This document shows positions 35,321 through 45,415 of a stretch of DNA of 64,000 nucleotides, piece by piece. How positions within the stretch are numbered: position 1 is the stretch's first letter; the number at the start of each line of letters is the position of its first letter. Source of the DNA: Chryseobacterium sp. C-71 (GTDB taxonomy: Bacteria > Bacteroidota > Bacteroidia > Flavobacteriales > Weeksellaceae). The notes beneath the pieces were generated by a model, which was given only the letters and a program-made list of their open reading frames with translations, had not been told where the DNA came from and searched no databases. The DNA lies in the NCBI RefSeq assembly GCF_020911865.1, contig NZ_CP087131.1:1364001-1428000 (forward strand), read 5' to 3'. The translations under genes and the position numbers were made by a program.

Positions 35321-36286
35321 TTACAGATTATATTGTTTTTTTAAACTCCATTTTAAAGCCAAATAGATTCCACCAATCGGAATAAAAATGACAAGAATAA
35401 GAGCCCAAATAGGAAGTTGCGAATTTATTAAAAATATATTGATTAACACTTGAAACGCGGCATAAACCAAACTAATAATCAAATGAGACACTTTTTTTTC
35501 GTTGGCAAAAAGCTGATAAAGATGCCTTCTGTGAGCCTCAAAAATATTTTCTTTCAATAGTAGTCTCTCAATGATGGTAAGAACCACTTCCATTCCGTAA
35601 ATTGATAACAACAAAATATATTTATAATCCTGAGTTTTCATAATCAGCAAAGTGATAAGGCCAATTACCCAAAAGCCCATTCCCATACTTCCGATGTCTC
35701 CTGCAAAACATTTTGCCTTTTTCCTAAAATTAAAAAACAAGAAAACCAAAGAAGCTAAAATAGGATAAATAATAAAATCATTATCTGTAAAAGTTACTAC
35801 TTCTTCATTAATATAAAATAAAGTTGACAAGGTAATTAAAGTGTATATTCCGCTCATACCATTAATACCATCCATAAAATTATAGGCATTCAATGTTCCG
35901 ATGATAACAACGAAAAGTATTGGCCAAACCCAATATGGCATTACGCTAAAAGCTCCGGTAAAATACAGGAGTAAAATCACAGAAATTAAGTGAACCGATA
36001 ACCTAATTCGGTTTGACAAGGGTTTGATATCGTCAATGAAACTTACTGTACAGATTGCCAACAACCCTAAACCAAATGGCCAATAGTGATCTATCGTTTG
36101 ATTTAAGTTAAATAAACAAAAAAGAATAAATGAGATGGGAAAAATAATTCCGCCACCACGTAGAGTGATTTGTGTGTGTGCACTTCGGTGGTTGGGCTTG
36201 TCTATAATATTATATTTGTCGGCTATTTTGAAATAGACTAATATGGATATAAAAAGCAAAAATGTTATAATTATGAACACCATCAT
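35321..36286 (-). CDS. WecA/MraY-type sugar-1-phosphate transferase (WbpL-like)
   Basis: A 321-residue polytopic membrane protein with about ten hydrophobic helices. It has the family motifs DKPNHRSAHTQ (N-terminal cytoplasmic loop), FIDDIKPL (metal-binding Asp pair), NAYNFMDGINGM and GDIGSMGMGFW. It transfers a sugar-phosphate to undecaprenyl phosphate and so starts repeat-unit assembly. It abuts the NAD-dependent epimerase gene, the same pairing as wbpV and wbpL in Pseudomonas O-antigen loci. Confidence 0.88.
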   Translation of the reverse strand: MMVFIIITFLLFISILVYFKIADKYNIIDKPNHRSAHTQITLRGGGIIFPISFILFCLFNLNQTIDHYWPFGLGLLAICTVSFIDDIKPLSNRIRLSVHLISVILLLYFTGAFSVMPYWVWPILFVVIIGTLNAYNFMDGINGMSGIYTLITLSTLFYINEEVVTFTDNDFIIYPILASLVFLFFNFRKKAKCFAGDIGSMGMGFWVIGLITLLIMKTQDYKYILLLSIYGMEVVLTIIERLLLKENIFEAHRRHLYQLFANEKKVSHLIISLVYAAFQVLINIFLINSQLPIWALILVIFIPIGGIYLALKWSLKKQYNL

Positions 36287-37180
36287 CTATATTCTAAATT
36301 TTTCCATTACGTTTGAAGGATTCAATCCTAATTCTTTTTTGATTTTTTTATTAGAAAAAGTAAGTGAATCCGTAATTTTTTTTAATCTTAATGAATTAAT
36401 AGGAGCCTTATTTCCTAACAGATCACCAACTAATGCGATAGTTTTTGCAATAAAATATGGTATACTTACTGATGATTTTCTATTTAAAATCTCAGAAATC
36501 TTGTCTGAAATCTCTTTAAAACTAGGATTATTATTATCACATACATTATAAACTCCTCCATTATTGTTGATAACTTTATATGTAATTTCAGCAAAATCTT
36601 CAACCCAAAATATACTTTTTCGAGCTTTACCTCCTGCAATATTAAAATACTTCCCACTTTTAATAGCATTAATCATATCTCCTAAATTTCCTGGAGGTTT
36701 AGGACCAGCAATTAAAGATGGTCTTAGAATAAATAATTTCACATCATTCTTTTCACACCATTCTAAAAGAAATTTCTCAGCTAAAATTTTGCTTTTTGCA
36801 TAAGGAGTATTTCCATCCAAAGGAAAATCTTCATTAATATTTTCTCCAAAATTTTTACCATAGACAGCTACGGTACTAATGAAAATAAAAATATCAGGCG
36901 TTTGTATTTCTAAAGATTTGCACAGATTTTTTGTTCCTTCCAAATTAATGTCGAAGAATTTTTTTTCATCTTCCTTATTTTGAGGAACTGAATGTGCCTT
37001 ACCTGCAGCATGAAAAACAATATCAAAATTTTCCTGAAACAAAGGAATTTCTTTAGCGATATCATAAATATAATCAGCATTATGAGTACCAAATGTCTTT
37101 ACATCAAACATTTTTTTTCTAAGTAGAGGAATTACATTTCTACCTAAAAAACCATTAGCTCCAGTAAATAATACTTTCAT
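36287..37180 (-). CDS. NAD-dependent sugar epimerase/reductase (WbpV-like)
   Basis: 297 residues, extended SDR fold: TGANGFLGRNV (residues 7-17, nucleotide binding), FISTVAVYG (Ser) and TPYAKSK (Tyr and Lys of the YxxxK pair). It resembles the 4-reductases that turn the UDP-4-keto-6-deoxy-GlcNAc product of WbpM into UDP-QuiNAc or UDP-FucNAc. That product would be the substrate of the adjacent WecA-type transferase. The exact stereochemistry cannot be read from the sequence. Confidence 0.82.
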   Translation of the reverse strand: MKVLFTGANGFLGRNVIPLLRKKMFDVKTFGTHNADYIYDIAKEIPLFQENFDIVFHAAGKAHSVPQNKEDEKKFFDINLEGTKNLCKSLEIQTPDIFIFISTVAVYGKNFGENINEDFPLDGNTPYAKSKILAEKFLLEWCEKNDVKLFILRPSLIAGPKPPGNLGDMINAIKSGKYFNIAGGKARKSIFWVEDFAEITYKVINNNGGVYNVCDNNNPSFKEISDKISEILNRKSSVSIPYFIAKTIALVGDLLGNKAPINSLRLKKITDSLTFSNKKIKKELGLNPSNVMEKFRI

Positions 37181-37189
37181 TTTTAAAAA

Positions 37190-37933
37190 TTATAGATATT
37201 GCTTGAATTTAGGTAATAATCTTTTGAAAGGATATAAGAAAGTACTAACCTTAACCTCGTTATTCTTAAATGCTTTAATACATTCTAAATTTTGATTAAT
37301 GATATTTTTGAAACTTTTATTGGTTTCTCCGCCCAACCTCATTTTGATAAGTGGTTCTGCTAAATAATAAGTAGAGATATTGTAACGATCTAAAAAACGA
37401 AGCATAATCTCAAAATCTGAAGCAAGTTTAAAGGAAAGATCAAAATACCCGTATTCATCATATATATTCTTTTTAACATAAAAAGTAGGATGTGCTGGAT
37501 GCCAGCCGGTTGAGAATTTTTTTCGCAAACCTGACTTCCACTTTCTAACAATGTTATTTGTATTATTTTGGTCTACATAGTATATATCAGCATATACAGA
37601 ATCTAATTTTTTATCATTATTAAAAATTGTCATAACTTTTGATATGGCATCACAATCACAGAATAAATCATCAGAATTAAGAATGCCTATTATATCTCCT
37701 GTCGCTAACTTAATTCCTTTATTCATTGCATCATACAAACCATTATCAGGTTCTGATATCCACTTTGTAATGCTATTTTCATATTGATTTATAATATGAA
37801 GAGTTGCATCTTTTGAGTTACCGTCTACAATTATATATTCTATGTCATCATAAGTTTGCTCCATCACTGACTTTATAGTGTCTTCTATTGTAGCCGCACT
37901 GTTGTAGCAAACAGTGATAACTGATATTTTCAT
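37190..37933 (-). CDS. Glycosyltransferase family 2
   Basis: A 247-residue GT-A fold enzyme from the ATG at 37933 (MKISVITVCYNSAATI); an upstream in-frame start adds seven unlikely residues. Motifs: IEYIIVDGNSKDAT, SEPDNGLYDAMNKGI and a DXD-like NSDD at about 93. The close resemblance to WcaA/WfgS-like enzymes suggests it adds one sugar of the repeat unit. Donor and linkage are unknown. Confidence 0.88.
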   Translation of the reverse strand: MKISVITVCYNSAATIEDTIKSVMEQTYDDIEYIIVDGNSKDATLHIINQYENSITKWISEPDNGLYDAMNKGIKLATGDIIGILNSDDLFCDCDAISKVMTIFNNDKKLDSVYADIYYVDQNNTNNIVRKWKSGLRKKFSTGWHPAHPTFYVKKNIYDEYGYFDLSFKLASDFEIMLRFLDRYNISTYYLAEPLIKMRLGGETNKSFKNIINQNLECIKAFKNNEVKVSTFLYPFKRLLPKFKQYL

Positions 37934-37975
37934 ACATTCTGATTTTAGTGACAAAGATAATTAAAATAAAAAAGA

Positions 37976-39496
37976 TCACTGTTCTATTTTCCAGCCAGGC
38001 ATTTTTAATATTTTCTTTTCGAAATTAAATTCAATACCTTCATAATGACCCGGTACGGACAGAAATAGTGAGTTGCCAACCCATTTCATCATCATTTTTT
38101 TAAAAATATTATCTTTAATTTGTGTTAGATCTAATTCTGCTGTTTCACCTACAATATAAAGCTTTCCGCCATTCACAGGTTTCCCATTTTTATCTTTTCC
38201 TATGTTAGCTATAGATCCGGCAACAGGAATATTTCCATATTTATTACCGTAAAAGAATATGCGATCTGGTTCTGAATCTGGAGAAATATTAACGTTGTCA
38301 GTGCCTGAGATAACTATTGAACCAGTTGATCCTTTCTTTTGTGAAAACCAGTATGAATATTCGCCCCCAGAAACATTTAAAGTTTTAGATGTCTTATTTT
38401 CAATCATGTAATTATATGGCATCGTTTTGGAATGGGCTACAACATTACAGGAAACAAGGTTTGAGGTACAATTTTCGGTTCCATTCAAAATAGAATTCCA
38501 GACAAAGAAGGGACCATTATGAGTTTCGGCGTAGATGTTATACAAATTTGAATATCCATTATTTACTTCAACCGCCACCCCATTTTTTCCACCAATACTT
38601 TTTTCATTTTTCAAGACTCCAAGATAAGAATCAGAAATATTAGCATGTCCCTTTAAAATAAGAAGATGGTTTTTTGTGTAAGCATATGAACCATAAAAAC
38701 CGCATCGAGAAATTAATAAATTATACACATTTGATTGCTCAACTTTTATTCCTATTTCACATGATTTGAATTCTGTTTTATCTATATAATTACAATCCAT
38801 ATTAAAATCTGACTCCTTGTTTTTTGCTTCATCGTAATAATGCACCCCTACTGAAAGCAGTGAAAACTGGCATCCGCGAATTTCATTGTATCGAGTACCA
38901 GATTGTGTTGTATAAGTAATTCCAGTTACATTTTTGATTTGAATCTCCTCCTGATTTGTCGTATACGTATCAAAACAAATATCCTGAATATTGGTTCCGC
39001 TTATATTATCTACAGTAAACATTCTTGAATTAGCTAGTCCTTTCCACCTAATAATAGTAGATGTCGAAACTTCTTTTCCTCCGGGTTTTATCTGTTTTTT
39101 GGATCCTTCTCCAATCATGCTAACGGTTCCTGAAATTATTACCGGCTTAGAAATAAGATAAACTCCTGCGTCAAAAAAGATACTTGAAAATTTGAACCCA
39201 TTAAGTGTATTTACAGCTTTCTGAATAGCATTCGAATCATCGGTTACCCCATCTCCTTTTGCTCCAAACCATTTGATCGAAACCGAGCCGGTGTAAGCTC
39301 TTTTATAAAACTCTCCGTTTTCTTCTAAATAAATAATGCCATCTGCTTTTGCTTTTGTCATCGGAGTACCATCTTCAAAGATGCTAACTTTATTGTAGTT
39401 AATAACTTCACTTGTATTTTTATCTTTCTTAGTGAGCACTTGTGCTACAAAAAGGGAATAAAACAAAAGAAAAAGAAAAGCGAAAAATTTGTTCAT
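37976..39496 (-). CDS. Secreted tail-spike-like beta-helix protein
   Basis: 506 residues with a signal peptide (1-18, ends LFVAQ). After a Tyr/Arg-rich linker comes the pectate-lyase-3 start motif SVKWFGAKGDGVTDDSNAIQKAV, as in phage tail spikes and polysaccharide-degrading right-handed beta-helices. The body is beta-helical and Asn/Gly-rich. It is a paralogue of the gene at 40570. Encoded inside a polysaccharide synthesis cluster, it may cleave or modify the polymer made there, perhaps as a chain-length or release enzyme. Catalytic residues are not assigned. Confidence 0.75.
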   Translation of the reverse strand: MNKFFAFLFLLFYSLFVAQVLTKKDKNTSEVINYNKVSIFEDGTPMTKAKADGIIYLEENGEFYKRAYTGSVSIKWFGAKGDGVTDDSNAIQKAVNTLNGFKFSSIFFDAGVYLISKPVIISGTVSMIGEGSKKQIKPGGKEVSTSTIIRWKGLANSRMFTVDNISGTNIQDICFDTYTTNQEEIQIKNVTGITYTTQSGTRYNEIRGCQFSLLSVGVHYYDEAKNKESDFNMDCNYIDKTEFKSCEIGIKVEQSNVYNLLISRCGFYGSYAYTKNHLLILKGHANISDSYLGVLKNEKSIGGKNGVAVEVNNGYSNLYNIYAETHNGPFFVWNSILNGTENCTSNLVSCNVVAHSKTMPYNYMIENKTSKTLNVSGGEYSYWFSQKKGSTGSIVISGTDNVNISPDSEPDRIFFYGNKYGNIPVAGSIANIGKDKNGKPVNGGKLYIVGETAELDLTQIKDNIFKKMMMKWVGNSLFLSVPGHYEGIEFNFEKKILKMPGWKIEQ

Positions 39497-39529
39497 AATT
39501 TCAGAATTTGACTAAAAATACTAAAATTT

Positions 39530-40555
39530 TCAACAATAGGTTTTAAATAATGAAATCAGTGCATTTATTTGATCATATATCTTTATCTCACTTTCTATTA
39601 CATCTTTATCAACAGCGTCTTCAAATGCCTGCTGGATGCTTTTTACATCTTGCGGATTAAAAATAAGACTGGGAGTACATACTGCATATACAAAAGGCAG
39701 GTCTGATGCAATGATTTTACAGCCAGATTCAATACCCTCCAATAATCCTAGTCCAAAACTTTCAGTAAACGAAGGAAATACTACATGTTCTGCTTTCTCA
39801 TATTCTTCTCCAAGCTTTGATCTATCTACAAATTGTAAGTTAATAATCGGGAATCCTAAATCCTGCTTCATTTTGATGAGATGGTATATACTTTTATATT
39901 TAGAAGACACTGTGAGAACAAGTTTACCTTTCTGTCTCAATGCATAGAACCTACAAAAAGCTTCAATTAAATTCTTGTGATTTTTGTGAGCATAGGCATT
40001 TGACACATATAAAAACCTGTTGCTTTCTTTTTCTATGCTTTGGCTTTTGGAAGATAAAAGCGGAGGATAAAAAGGAATAACTTTAATTCTACACTTTGTA
40101 AGAGAAAATTTTTCGCTCAGTTGTAATTTTATTGTGTTTGTCTGCACAATCCATTCCGTTGTGTTTTTTGTTAAAAAACCAACAATATTTCTTTTGATGC
40201 TAAAAATTAATTTATCTTTCAAATCAGACAAAGCACTACTATCTAACATTAAAGACTGATGAAAATAAGTCGCTACGTAACTGTTTACAGGAATCGGTGG
40301 CGGAACATTTGCAATACAAAATATAGAATCAAATCTTGATGAGTACTTTCGATAAAATCTTACTCTTTTCATAAAAGATGACTGCAAAAACAGAATATCA
40401 TTGGTACTTTTCACCTTGATTTCCTGTTTTTGCATTATTCTGTCATCCAATAAATAAAAAACTTTCATATTGGTTTGTTCCAATTTTGCCATTAAATAAT
40501 CCAATAAAACTTTGGCACCACCTTCGTGAATATATATGGCATCTATCAAAAGCAT
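39530..40555 (-). CDS. Glycosyltransferase (GT4-like)
   Basis: 341 residues, GT-B fold. Motifs: NRFLYVSNAYAHKNHKNLIEAF near residues 180-200, and the donor-binding HVVFPSFTESFGLGLLEGIESGCKIIASDLPFVYAV near 255-290 with its EX7E-type glutamates. No transmembrane helix. It lies between the two beta-helix genes. Donor sugar not predictable. Confidence 0.85.
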   Translation of the reverse strand: MLLIDAIYIHEGGAKVLLDYLMAKLEQTNMKVFYLLDDRIMQKQEIKVKSTNDILFLQSSFMKRVRFYRKYSSRFDSIFCIANVPPPIPVNSYVATYFHQSLMLDSSALSDLKDKLIFSIKRNIVGFLTKNTTEWIVQTNTIKLQLSEKFSLTKCRIKVIPFYPPLLSSKSQSIEKESNRFLYVSNAYAHKNHKNLIEAFCRFYALRQKGKLVLTVSSKYKSIYHLIKMKQDLGFPIINLQFVDRSKLGEEYEKAEHVVFPSFTESFGLGLLEGIESGCKIIASDLPFVYAVCTPSLIFNPQDVKSIQQAFEDAVDKDVIESEIKIYDQINALISLFKTYC

Positions 40556-40569
40556 ATTACAAAAATTTA

Positions 40570-42111
40570 TTATTGCTCAATCGTCCATCCAGTCATTTTC
40601 ATTTTTTTTTGTGCAAAATTGAATTCTACACTAGTATTATTGTAATAATCCGGAACATGTATCTTTAAAGTATCACCTGACCAATCAAATGTTAACGATT
40701 TAAAACTTGGAAGCTGTGCTAGCTTGAGCTGAACTGCCTGACCAGTTATATATAATTTTCCACCTCCTGCATTATTTATGTCTGCAAGTGATCCTACAAC
40801 CGGAAGATTTCCATATTTATTGCCATAAAAAATTATCCTATCAGGCAATGAATCCGGAGATACATTTGCTGTATCTGTGCCACAAATGACAATTGACCCT
40901 CCTTTACTATTATCAGTAAGGTCCACTCCATTTTGTTTTTTTTGCGAAAAATTATAGGTATAAAATCCTCCTGAAACAAACAACGTTTTATTAGTTCTAT
41001 TTTCAACCAAATAATTTGTTGGAAAATCAATTTCTTGAGTTGTTGGATTTGTCAAAATCTCTGTAACTACATTACAAGAAATTAAATTACAAATACAATT
41101 CTCAGAATTATTTAGAGTTGATTTCCAAACAAAAAATGGTCCATTATGAGCCTCTGCATAAATATTATATAAATTACAGTATCCCTGATTTACTTCTACA
41201 GCAATACCATCTCTACCACCTATACTATTTTTATTTTTTAACGGACCCAAAAATGAATCAGAAATATCAGCATGACCTTTTAATATTAACAAATGGTGTT
41301 TTGTATATGTTTCTGATCCATAGAAAGCACTTCTACTAATTAAAGGATTATAAACATTTGTCTGTTCTACTTTTACTCCAATTACACAATAACGAAATTC
41401 ACACCTATCAATATAATTAGTATCCATATTATGATCAGCTGAAGGATCAATAGTATTTGGATTATCACCCTTATCATCTAAATAATGAATTCCTACCTCT
41501 AATAAATTGAACATACAATTTGAAATTTCGTTGTATCTGGTAATAGATCTATTAATATATGTGATTGCTGTTATTCCTAAGATACTAATATCTGTTTGAT
41601 CAGTATCCTGAGGGCTAGTCATAGTATCAAAGCAAATTCCAGATATAGTAATTCCAGATACATTTTTTAGATATAGCATAGTTTTATTTGAAGCTCCATT
41701 CCAGCGTAATATTGTAGAATGGTTTTGAACCACACCACCAACTGCTACTTTCTTTGTCGCTCCTTGACCTATCAAATTAATGCCTGCCAACATAGTCAAT
41801 GATCTTGAAATAATATATACACCAGTTTCCAAGTCTAAAGTAGAAAATTTAAGGTCTGTTCGCGAATTAAGAGATTGAATAGCGGTTTCAATAGCGTTTG
41901 TATCATCAGTAATTCCGTCCCCTACTGCTCCAAACCATTTTACAGAAACACTTCCGGTGTAAGCTCTTTTGTAATAGGTGGTTATTCCAGTGGTCTCATT
42001 GAGTATTTCTTTATACAATACATTATCAATATTACCATCAATTTCAGCAAAAGGAATTTTGTAGTAATTTACTTGCTCCTTAGTATAAGGATCTGTTAGT
42101 GTTATCATCAT
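40570..42111 (-). CDS. Tail-spike-like beta-helix protein without signal peptide
   Basis: About 513 residues from ATG 42111; an in-frame ATG at 42150 gives 526. I prefer 42111 because a TATTTTTG box sits at 42163-42170, too close to the upstream ATG. It shares YKRAYTGSVSVKWFGAVGDGITDDTNAI and most of the beta-helix with the protein encoded at 37976, but has no signal peptide. In its place it has TDPYTKEQVNYYKIPFAEIDG. Either it is cytoplasmic, or its exporter differs. Polysaccharide binding or cleavage is inferred from the fold. Confidence 0.72.
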   Translation of the reverse strand: MMITLTDPYTKEQVNYYKIPFAEIDGNIDNVLYKEILNETTGITTYYKRAYTGSVSVKWFGAVGDGITDDTNAIETAIQSLNSRTDLKFSTLDLETGVYIISRSLTMLAGINLIGQGATKKVAVGGVVQNHSTILRWNGASNKTMLYLKNVSGITISGICFDTMTSPQDTDQTDISILGITAITYINRSITRYNEISNCMFNLLEVGIHYLDDKGDNPNTIDPSADHNMDTNYIDRCEFRYCVIGVKVEQTNVYNPLISRSAFYGSETYTKHHLLILKGHADISDSFLGPLKNKNSIGGRDGIAVEVNQGYCNLYNIYAEAHNGPFFVWKSTLNNSENCICNLISCNVVTEILTNPTTQEIDFPTNYLVENRTNKTLFVSGGFYTYNFSQKKQNGVDLTDNSKGGSIVICGTDTANVSPDSLPDRIIFYGNKYGNLPVVGSLADINNAGGGKLYITGQAVQLKLAQLPSFKSLTFDWSGDTLKIHVPDYYNNTSVEFNFAQKKMKMTGWTIEQ

Positions 42112-42162
42112 ATTTTTGTTAAAATTATTGTATAAATTCCTGCTAGACATTTATCATTAAAA

Positions 42163-42170
42163 CAAAAATA
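42163..42170 (-). promoter_or_regulatory. Possible internal promoter box
   Basis: On the minus strand it reads TATTTTTG (TAnnTTTG). A TTTG lies upstream but at a shorter spacing than usual (about 14). It would drive the beta-helix gene and genes below. Confidence 0.3.
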
Positions 42171-42208
42171 ATATTAGGTAACGCCAAAACTTGACGTATT
42201 AAAATAAA

Positions 42209-43165
42209 TTATATTTTATCTTTCCAATATTTTATAATATCACAAATACTTTCATCAAGATTAAATAATGGTGCCCAACCAAGCTTTTTTAATTTAGAAT
42301 TATTCCCAATAATAATTTCATTATCATTTGGTCTTATAAGAGATTCATCTCTTTCTGTAGTAATATCAATATCAACATTACTTGAAATTTTTTTGATTAT
42401 TTCCTCAAGGCTGATACCATTCCCGCTACATACGTTATAAATTTCACCACTTACCCCTTTTGTAAGAATAAGATGATAAGCCCTTACAACATCTCGAACG
42501 TCTGTAAAATCTCTTATAATTGATAAATCGCCTGTTTTTAAAACAGAAGTAAGATTATACTTTTTTATTTCTAAGATTCTTTTAACAAATGAAGGTACTA
42601 CAAAAAGATCTTTCTGCCCGGGTCCTATGTGATTGAAAGATCTTGTAAGAACTATATCCAAATGATATCCAGACACATACACTTTACTCAATAATTCTTG
42701 AGATACCCGTGCAACAGCATACGGGCTTATAGGATTTAAAATTTCTGTTTCATTTAACGGGATTGCATCTTTACTAACTTTTCCATATTCTTCTGAAGAA
42801 CCTACTGATAAGATTCTACATTTAAGATTTAGATTTTTTATCTGCTCTAAAAGATTTAGAAATATGTTTGTATTATTGGTAAAACTAGCAACCGGGTTTT
42901 TCCAACTAAAAGCTACGCTGCTGAAGGATGCAAGGTGTAATATATATTCCGGCTGAAATTGAAAAATAAGATTATCAATCTCATTTTTATTAAGAAGATC
43001 TAATTGTGTAAAGCGACAAGTGATATTCTTGAAACCATAAAGATTAAAAGTAGGTTCATTGATATCAATTCCTTCAACTACAATCTTTTCTTCAAGGGTA
43101 TCTATATATTCTAGAAAATGTTTACTTACAAATCCTGAAAATCCTGTTATAAGAATTTTTTTCAA
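42209..43165 (-). CDS. GDP-6-deoxy-4-keto-mannose reductase-like (RMD-like)
   Basis: A 318-residue extended SDR with TGFSGFVSKHF (5-15), SVGSSEEYG and PYAVARVSQELL, then TRSFNHIGPGQ. This is the signature set of GDP-4-keto-6-deoxy-D-mannose reductases (RMD), which make GDP-D-rhamnose, or of close relatives. The lysine of the YxxxK pair is Arg here (YAVAR). It would share the Gmd product with Fcl. The start is TTG at 43165, since no ATG precedes KKILITG. Confidence 0.8.
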   Translation of the reverse strand: MKKILITGFSGFVSKHFLEYIDTLEEKIVVEGIDINEPTFNLYGFKNITCRFTQLDLLNKNEIDNLIFQFQPEYILHLASFSSVAFSWKNPVASFTNNTNIFLNLLEQIKNLNLKCRILSVGSSEEYGKVSKDAIPLNETEILNPISPYAVARVSQELLSKVYVSGYHLDIVLTRSFNHIGPGQKDLFVVPSFVKRILEIKKYNLTSVLKTGDLSIIRDFTDVRDVVRAYHLILTKGVSGEIYNVCSGNGISLEEIIKKISSNVDIDITTERDESLIRPNDNEIIIGNNSKLKKLGWAPLFNLDESICDIIKYWKDKI

Positions 43166-43228
43166 TTTCTATATTTTAATTAAATTGTTACAAGATATTT
43201 TTCATAAAAATCATCGTTAAAAATGCTC

Positions 43229-44335
43229 TTAGGTTTTACTGACTTCTTCAAAATAGGAAATATAATTTTCTATTGTTTTATCCCAAGTAAATTTTTTTGC
43301 TTGCTCAAATCCTTTTTCAATAATTTCATTTCTATAATCATTATTATTTAACTTTAGAATTGCATCTTTAATACTCTGTGGAGAAAGATTATTCAAAAGA
43401 ATCCCAGCATCACCTGCAACTTCTGGTATAGATGATTTATTATAAGCAATTACCGGAAGGCCAGTATTCATAGCTTCGACAACAGGAATGCCAAAACCTT
43501 CATATTCTGAAGGATACAATAAAACCCATGCTTTATTGTATATCATATTAAGATTATTATTACTTATTCCATTAAGCACAGTAAAATTTGTTTTCAATAA
43601 TAAAGCAGATAGATAATTCTCTTCGTTTTCAGTAAGTGGAGGTCCTACAATCACAAAATGATAACTATCATCTAATAGTGAAAATGCTTCTGCAGCTTTA
43701 TCAAAATTTTTGTAAGGAGCTCTTCCACCAACAAAAATAACAATTTTCTTATTTTTTAGTTTGTCTAAATCCTCATTAATTTCTCCTAGATTATAATCAG
43801 AAGTAATTGCATAATAGTCGGGGCTGGCACCAATATGTAAAACTTTTATTTTTTCCTTATTGACTTGTGGTATTATAGAAATTAAATCCTTTTTAGTGTT
43901 CTCCGAAATACAAATAATATATGATGCATTAAGTATCGCTTTCTTTTTCTGATATGAATGTACAGTCTTAGCTAAACCCTTTCCAAAAAATTCATATGTA
44001 AAATCATACACTATTACTACGTTAATAGCAGTTTTATTTTTACAATAACGATAATAAGAGGAGACAAAAATAAATTTTTCAGTTTCTAAATTCGCAATTT
44101 TAGGATTTAAATATCTAAGGATTTTTACCGGTTCTTTTCTTTGATTTAAGATTTTATCACTTGGGATTTCAAATGTTTTTCTATAAATATTATTTTCATT
44201 TTCTTTATAATCAAGAAAATATATATTCTTATTTGCAGAAAGTGGAAAGTACTTCTTTAAAATTTCATATATCAAAGTAGATATGCCGCCTGATTTTTGT
44301 AAAGAAAATATTATATTATCAAAAATAATTTTCAT
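43229..44335 (-). CDS. Glycosyltransferase family 4
   Basis: 368 residues, GT-B fold. Donor-binding motif: LLYPSEYEGFGIPVVEAMNTGLPVIAYNKSSIPEVAGDAG, with the two glutamates of EX7E. VFVGGRAPYKNFDKAAEAF marks the start of the C-terminal domain. It probably adds mannose, fucose or rhamnose to the repeat unit. No membrane segment. Confidence 0.88.
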   Translation of the reverse strand: MKIIFDNIIFSLQKSGGISTLIYEILKKYFPLSANKNIYFLDYKENENNIYRKTFEIPSDKILNQRKEPVKILRYLNPKIANLETEKFIFVSSYYRYCKNKTAINVVIVYDFTYEFFGKGLAKTVHSYQKKKAILNASYIICISENTKKDLISIIPQVNKEKIKVLHIGASPDYYAITSDYNLGEINEDLDKLKNKKIVIFVGGRAPYKNFDKAAEAFSLLDDSYHFVIVGPPLTENEENYLSALLLKTNFTVLNGISNNNLNMIYNKAWVLLYPSEYEGFGIPVVEAMNTGLPVIAYNKSSIPEVAGDAGILLNNLSPQSIKDAILKLNNNDYRNEIIEKGFEQAKKFTWDKTIENYISYFEEVSKT

Positions 44336-44341
44336 AGTATA

Positions 44342-45412
44342 TTAATTCTCAAGGTACCAATCAGAAATTTTTTTGATCCCATCTTCAATTTCGATGTTAT
44401 GCTTCCAACCTAAATCATTGAGTTTTGTAACATCAACTAGCTTTCTCATAGTGCCATTTGGCTTTGAAGCATCAAAAAGAATTTCGCCCTTATAATCTAA
44501 GGTTTTTGCAATGATTTTAGAAAGGTTTTTTATTGTAAGATCTTTTCCGGTACCAATATTAATATGCGTGTTTTGTATCTCTTTTTTATTTTGAGCTAAA
44601 TCTTTAAAATCTACATTATCCATTATAAAAATACAAGCCTCAGCCATATCTTCACTCCAGAGAAATTCTCTCATTGGTTCCCCCGTACCCCAAAGCTCTA
44701 CTTTACCGCTAAAAACACCATATTTTTTTAGGAGCAAAACAATTTCTTCATTGGAAGTGTGACCATCATTTTTTTCTACCGGTCTTTTTTCAAGATCAGC
44801 CCGTATTCCCTCCCAATTATTTTCCATTAAAGATTTTGAGAGAAAAATCTTACGGATCATTGCTGGAAGTACATGGCTTTTTTCAAGATCAAAGTTATCA
44901 TTTGGACCATACAAGTTGGTTGGCATAACCGAAAGAAAATTAGTGCCATACTGAATATTAAAACTTTCACACATTTTCAGTCCTGCAATTTTTGCAATAG
45001 CATAGGGCTCATTAGTGTATTCAAGCTCATGTGTCAACAGCTCATTCTCATTCATAGGCTGATTGGCATTCTTAGGGTAAATACAAGTACTCCCTAAGAA
45101 CAGTAATTTTTTCGCTCCGTACTTATAAGCATTGTAGATAACATTTTGCTGTATCTGGAGATTTCTGTAAATAAAATCTGCTCTGTAAGTATTATTAGCC
45201 ATTATTCCTCCTACGTACGCTGCAGCAAGAAAAACATACTCGGGTTTTTCTTGCTGAAAGAATTTCTCTGTAGCTGTGGCATCCAGAAGATCTAGCTCTC
45301 TGGATGTTTTGCCCACAATATTTGTAAATCCACTCTCTTTAAGCTTCTTATTAATTGCTGAACCCACAAGACCTTTGTGCCCCGCAATATATATTTTGCT
45401 AGTTTTTTTCAC
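44342..45412 (-). CDS. fcl: GDP-L-fucose synthase
   Basis: Epimerase/reductase making GDP-L-fucose from the Gmd product. 356 residues, at the longer end for the family. It has the N-terminal YIAGHKGLVGSAI (NADP binding), SSTCIYPK-type motif (GSTCIYPKNA), catalytic Tyr/Lys in PYAIAKIAG, and the LYGPNDNFDLEKSHVLPA and REFLWSEDMA family motifs. GTG start. It starts 3 bp after gmd. Confidence 0.93.
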   Translation of the reverse strand: MKKTSKIYIAGHKGLVGSAINKKLKESGFTNIVGKTSRELDLLDATATEKFFQQEKPEYVFLAAAYVGGIMANNTYRADFIYRNLQIQQNVIYNAYKYGAKKLLFLGSTCIYPKNANQPMNENELLTHELEYTNEPYAIAKIAGLKMCESFNIQYGTNFLSVMPTNLYGPNDNFDLEKSHVLPAMIRKIFLSKSLMENNWEGIRADLEKRPVEKNDGHTSNEEIVLLLKKYGVFSGKVELWGTGEPMREFLWSEDMAEACIFIMDNVDFKDLAQNKKEIQNTHINIGTGKDLTIKNLSKIIAKTLDYKGEILFDASKPNGTMRKLVDVTKLNDLGWKHNIEIEDGIKKISDWYLEN

Positions 45413-45415
45413 TTT

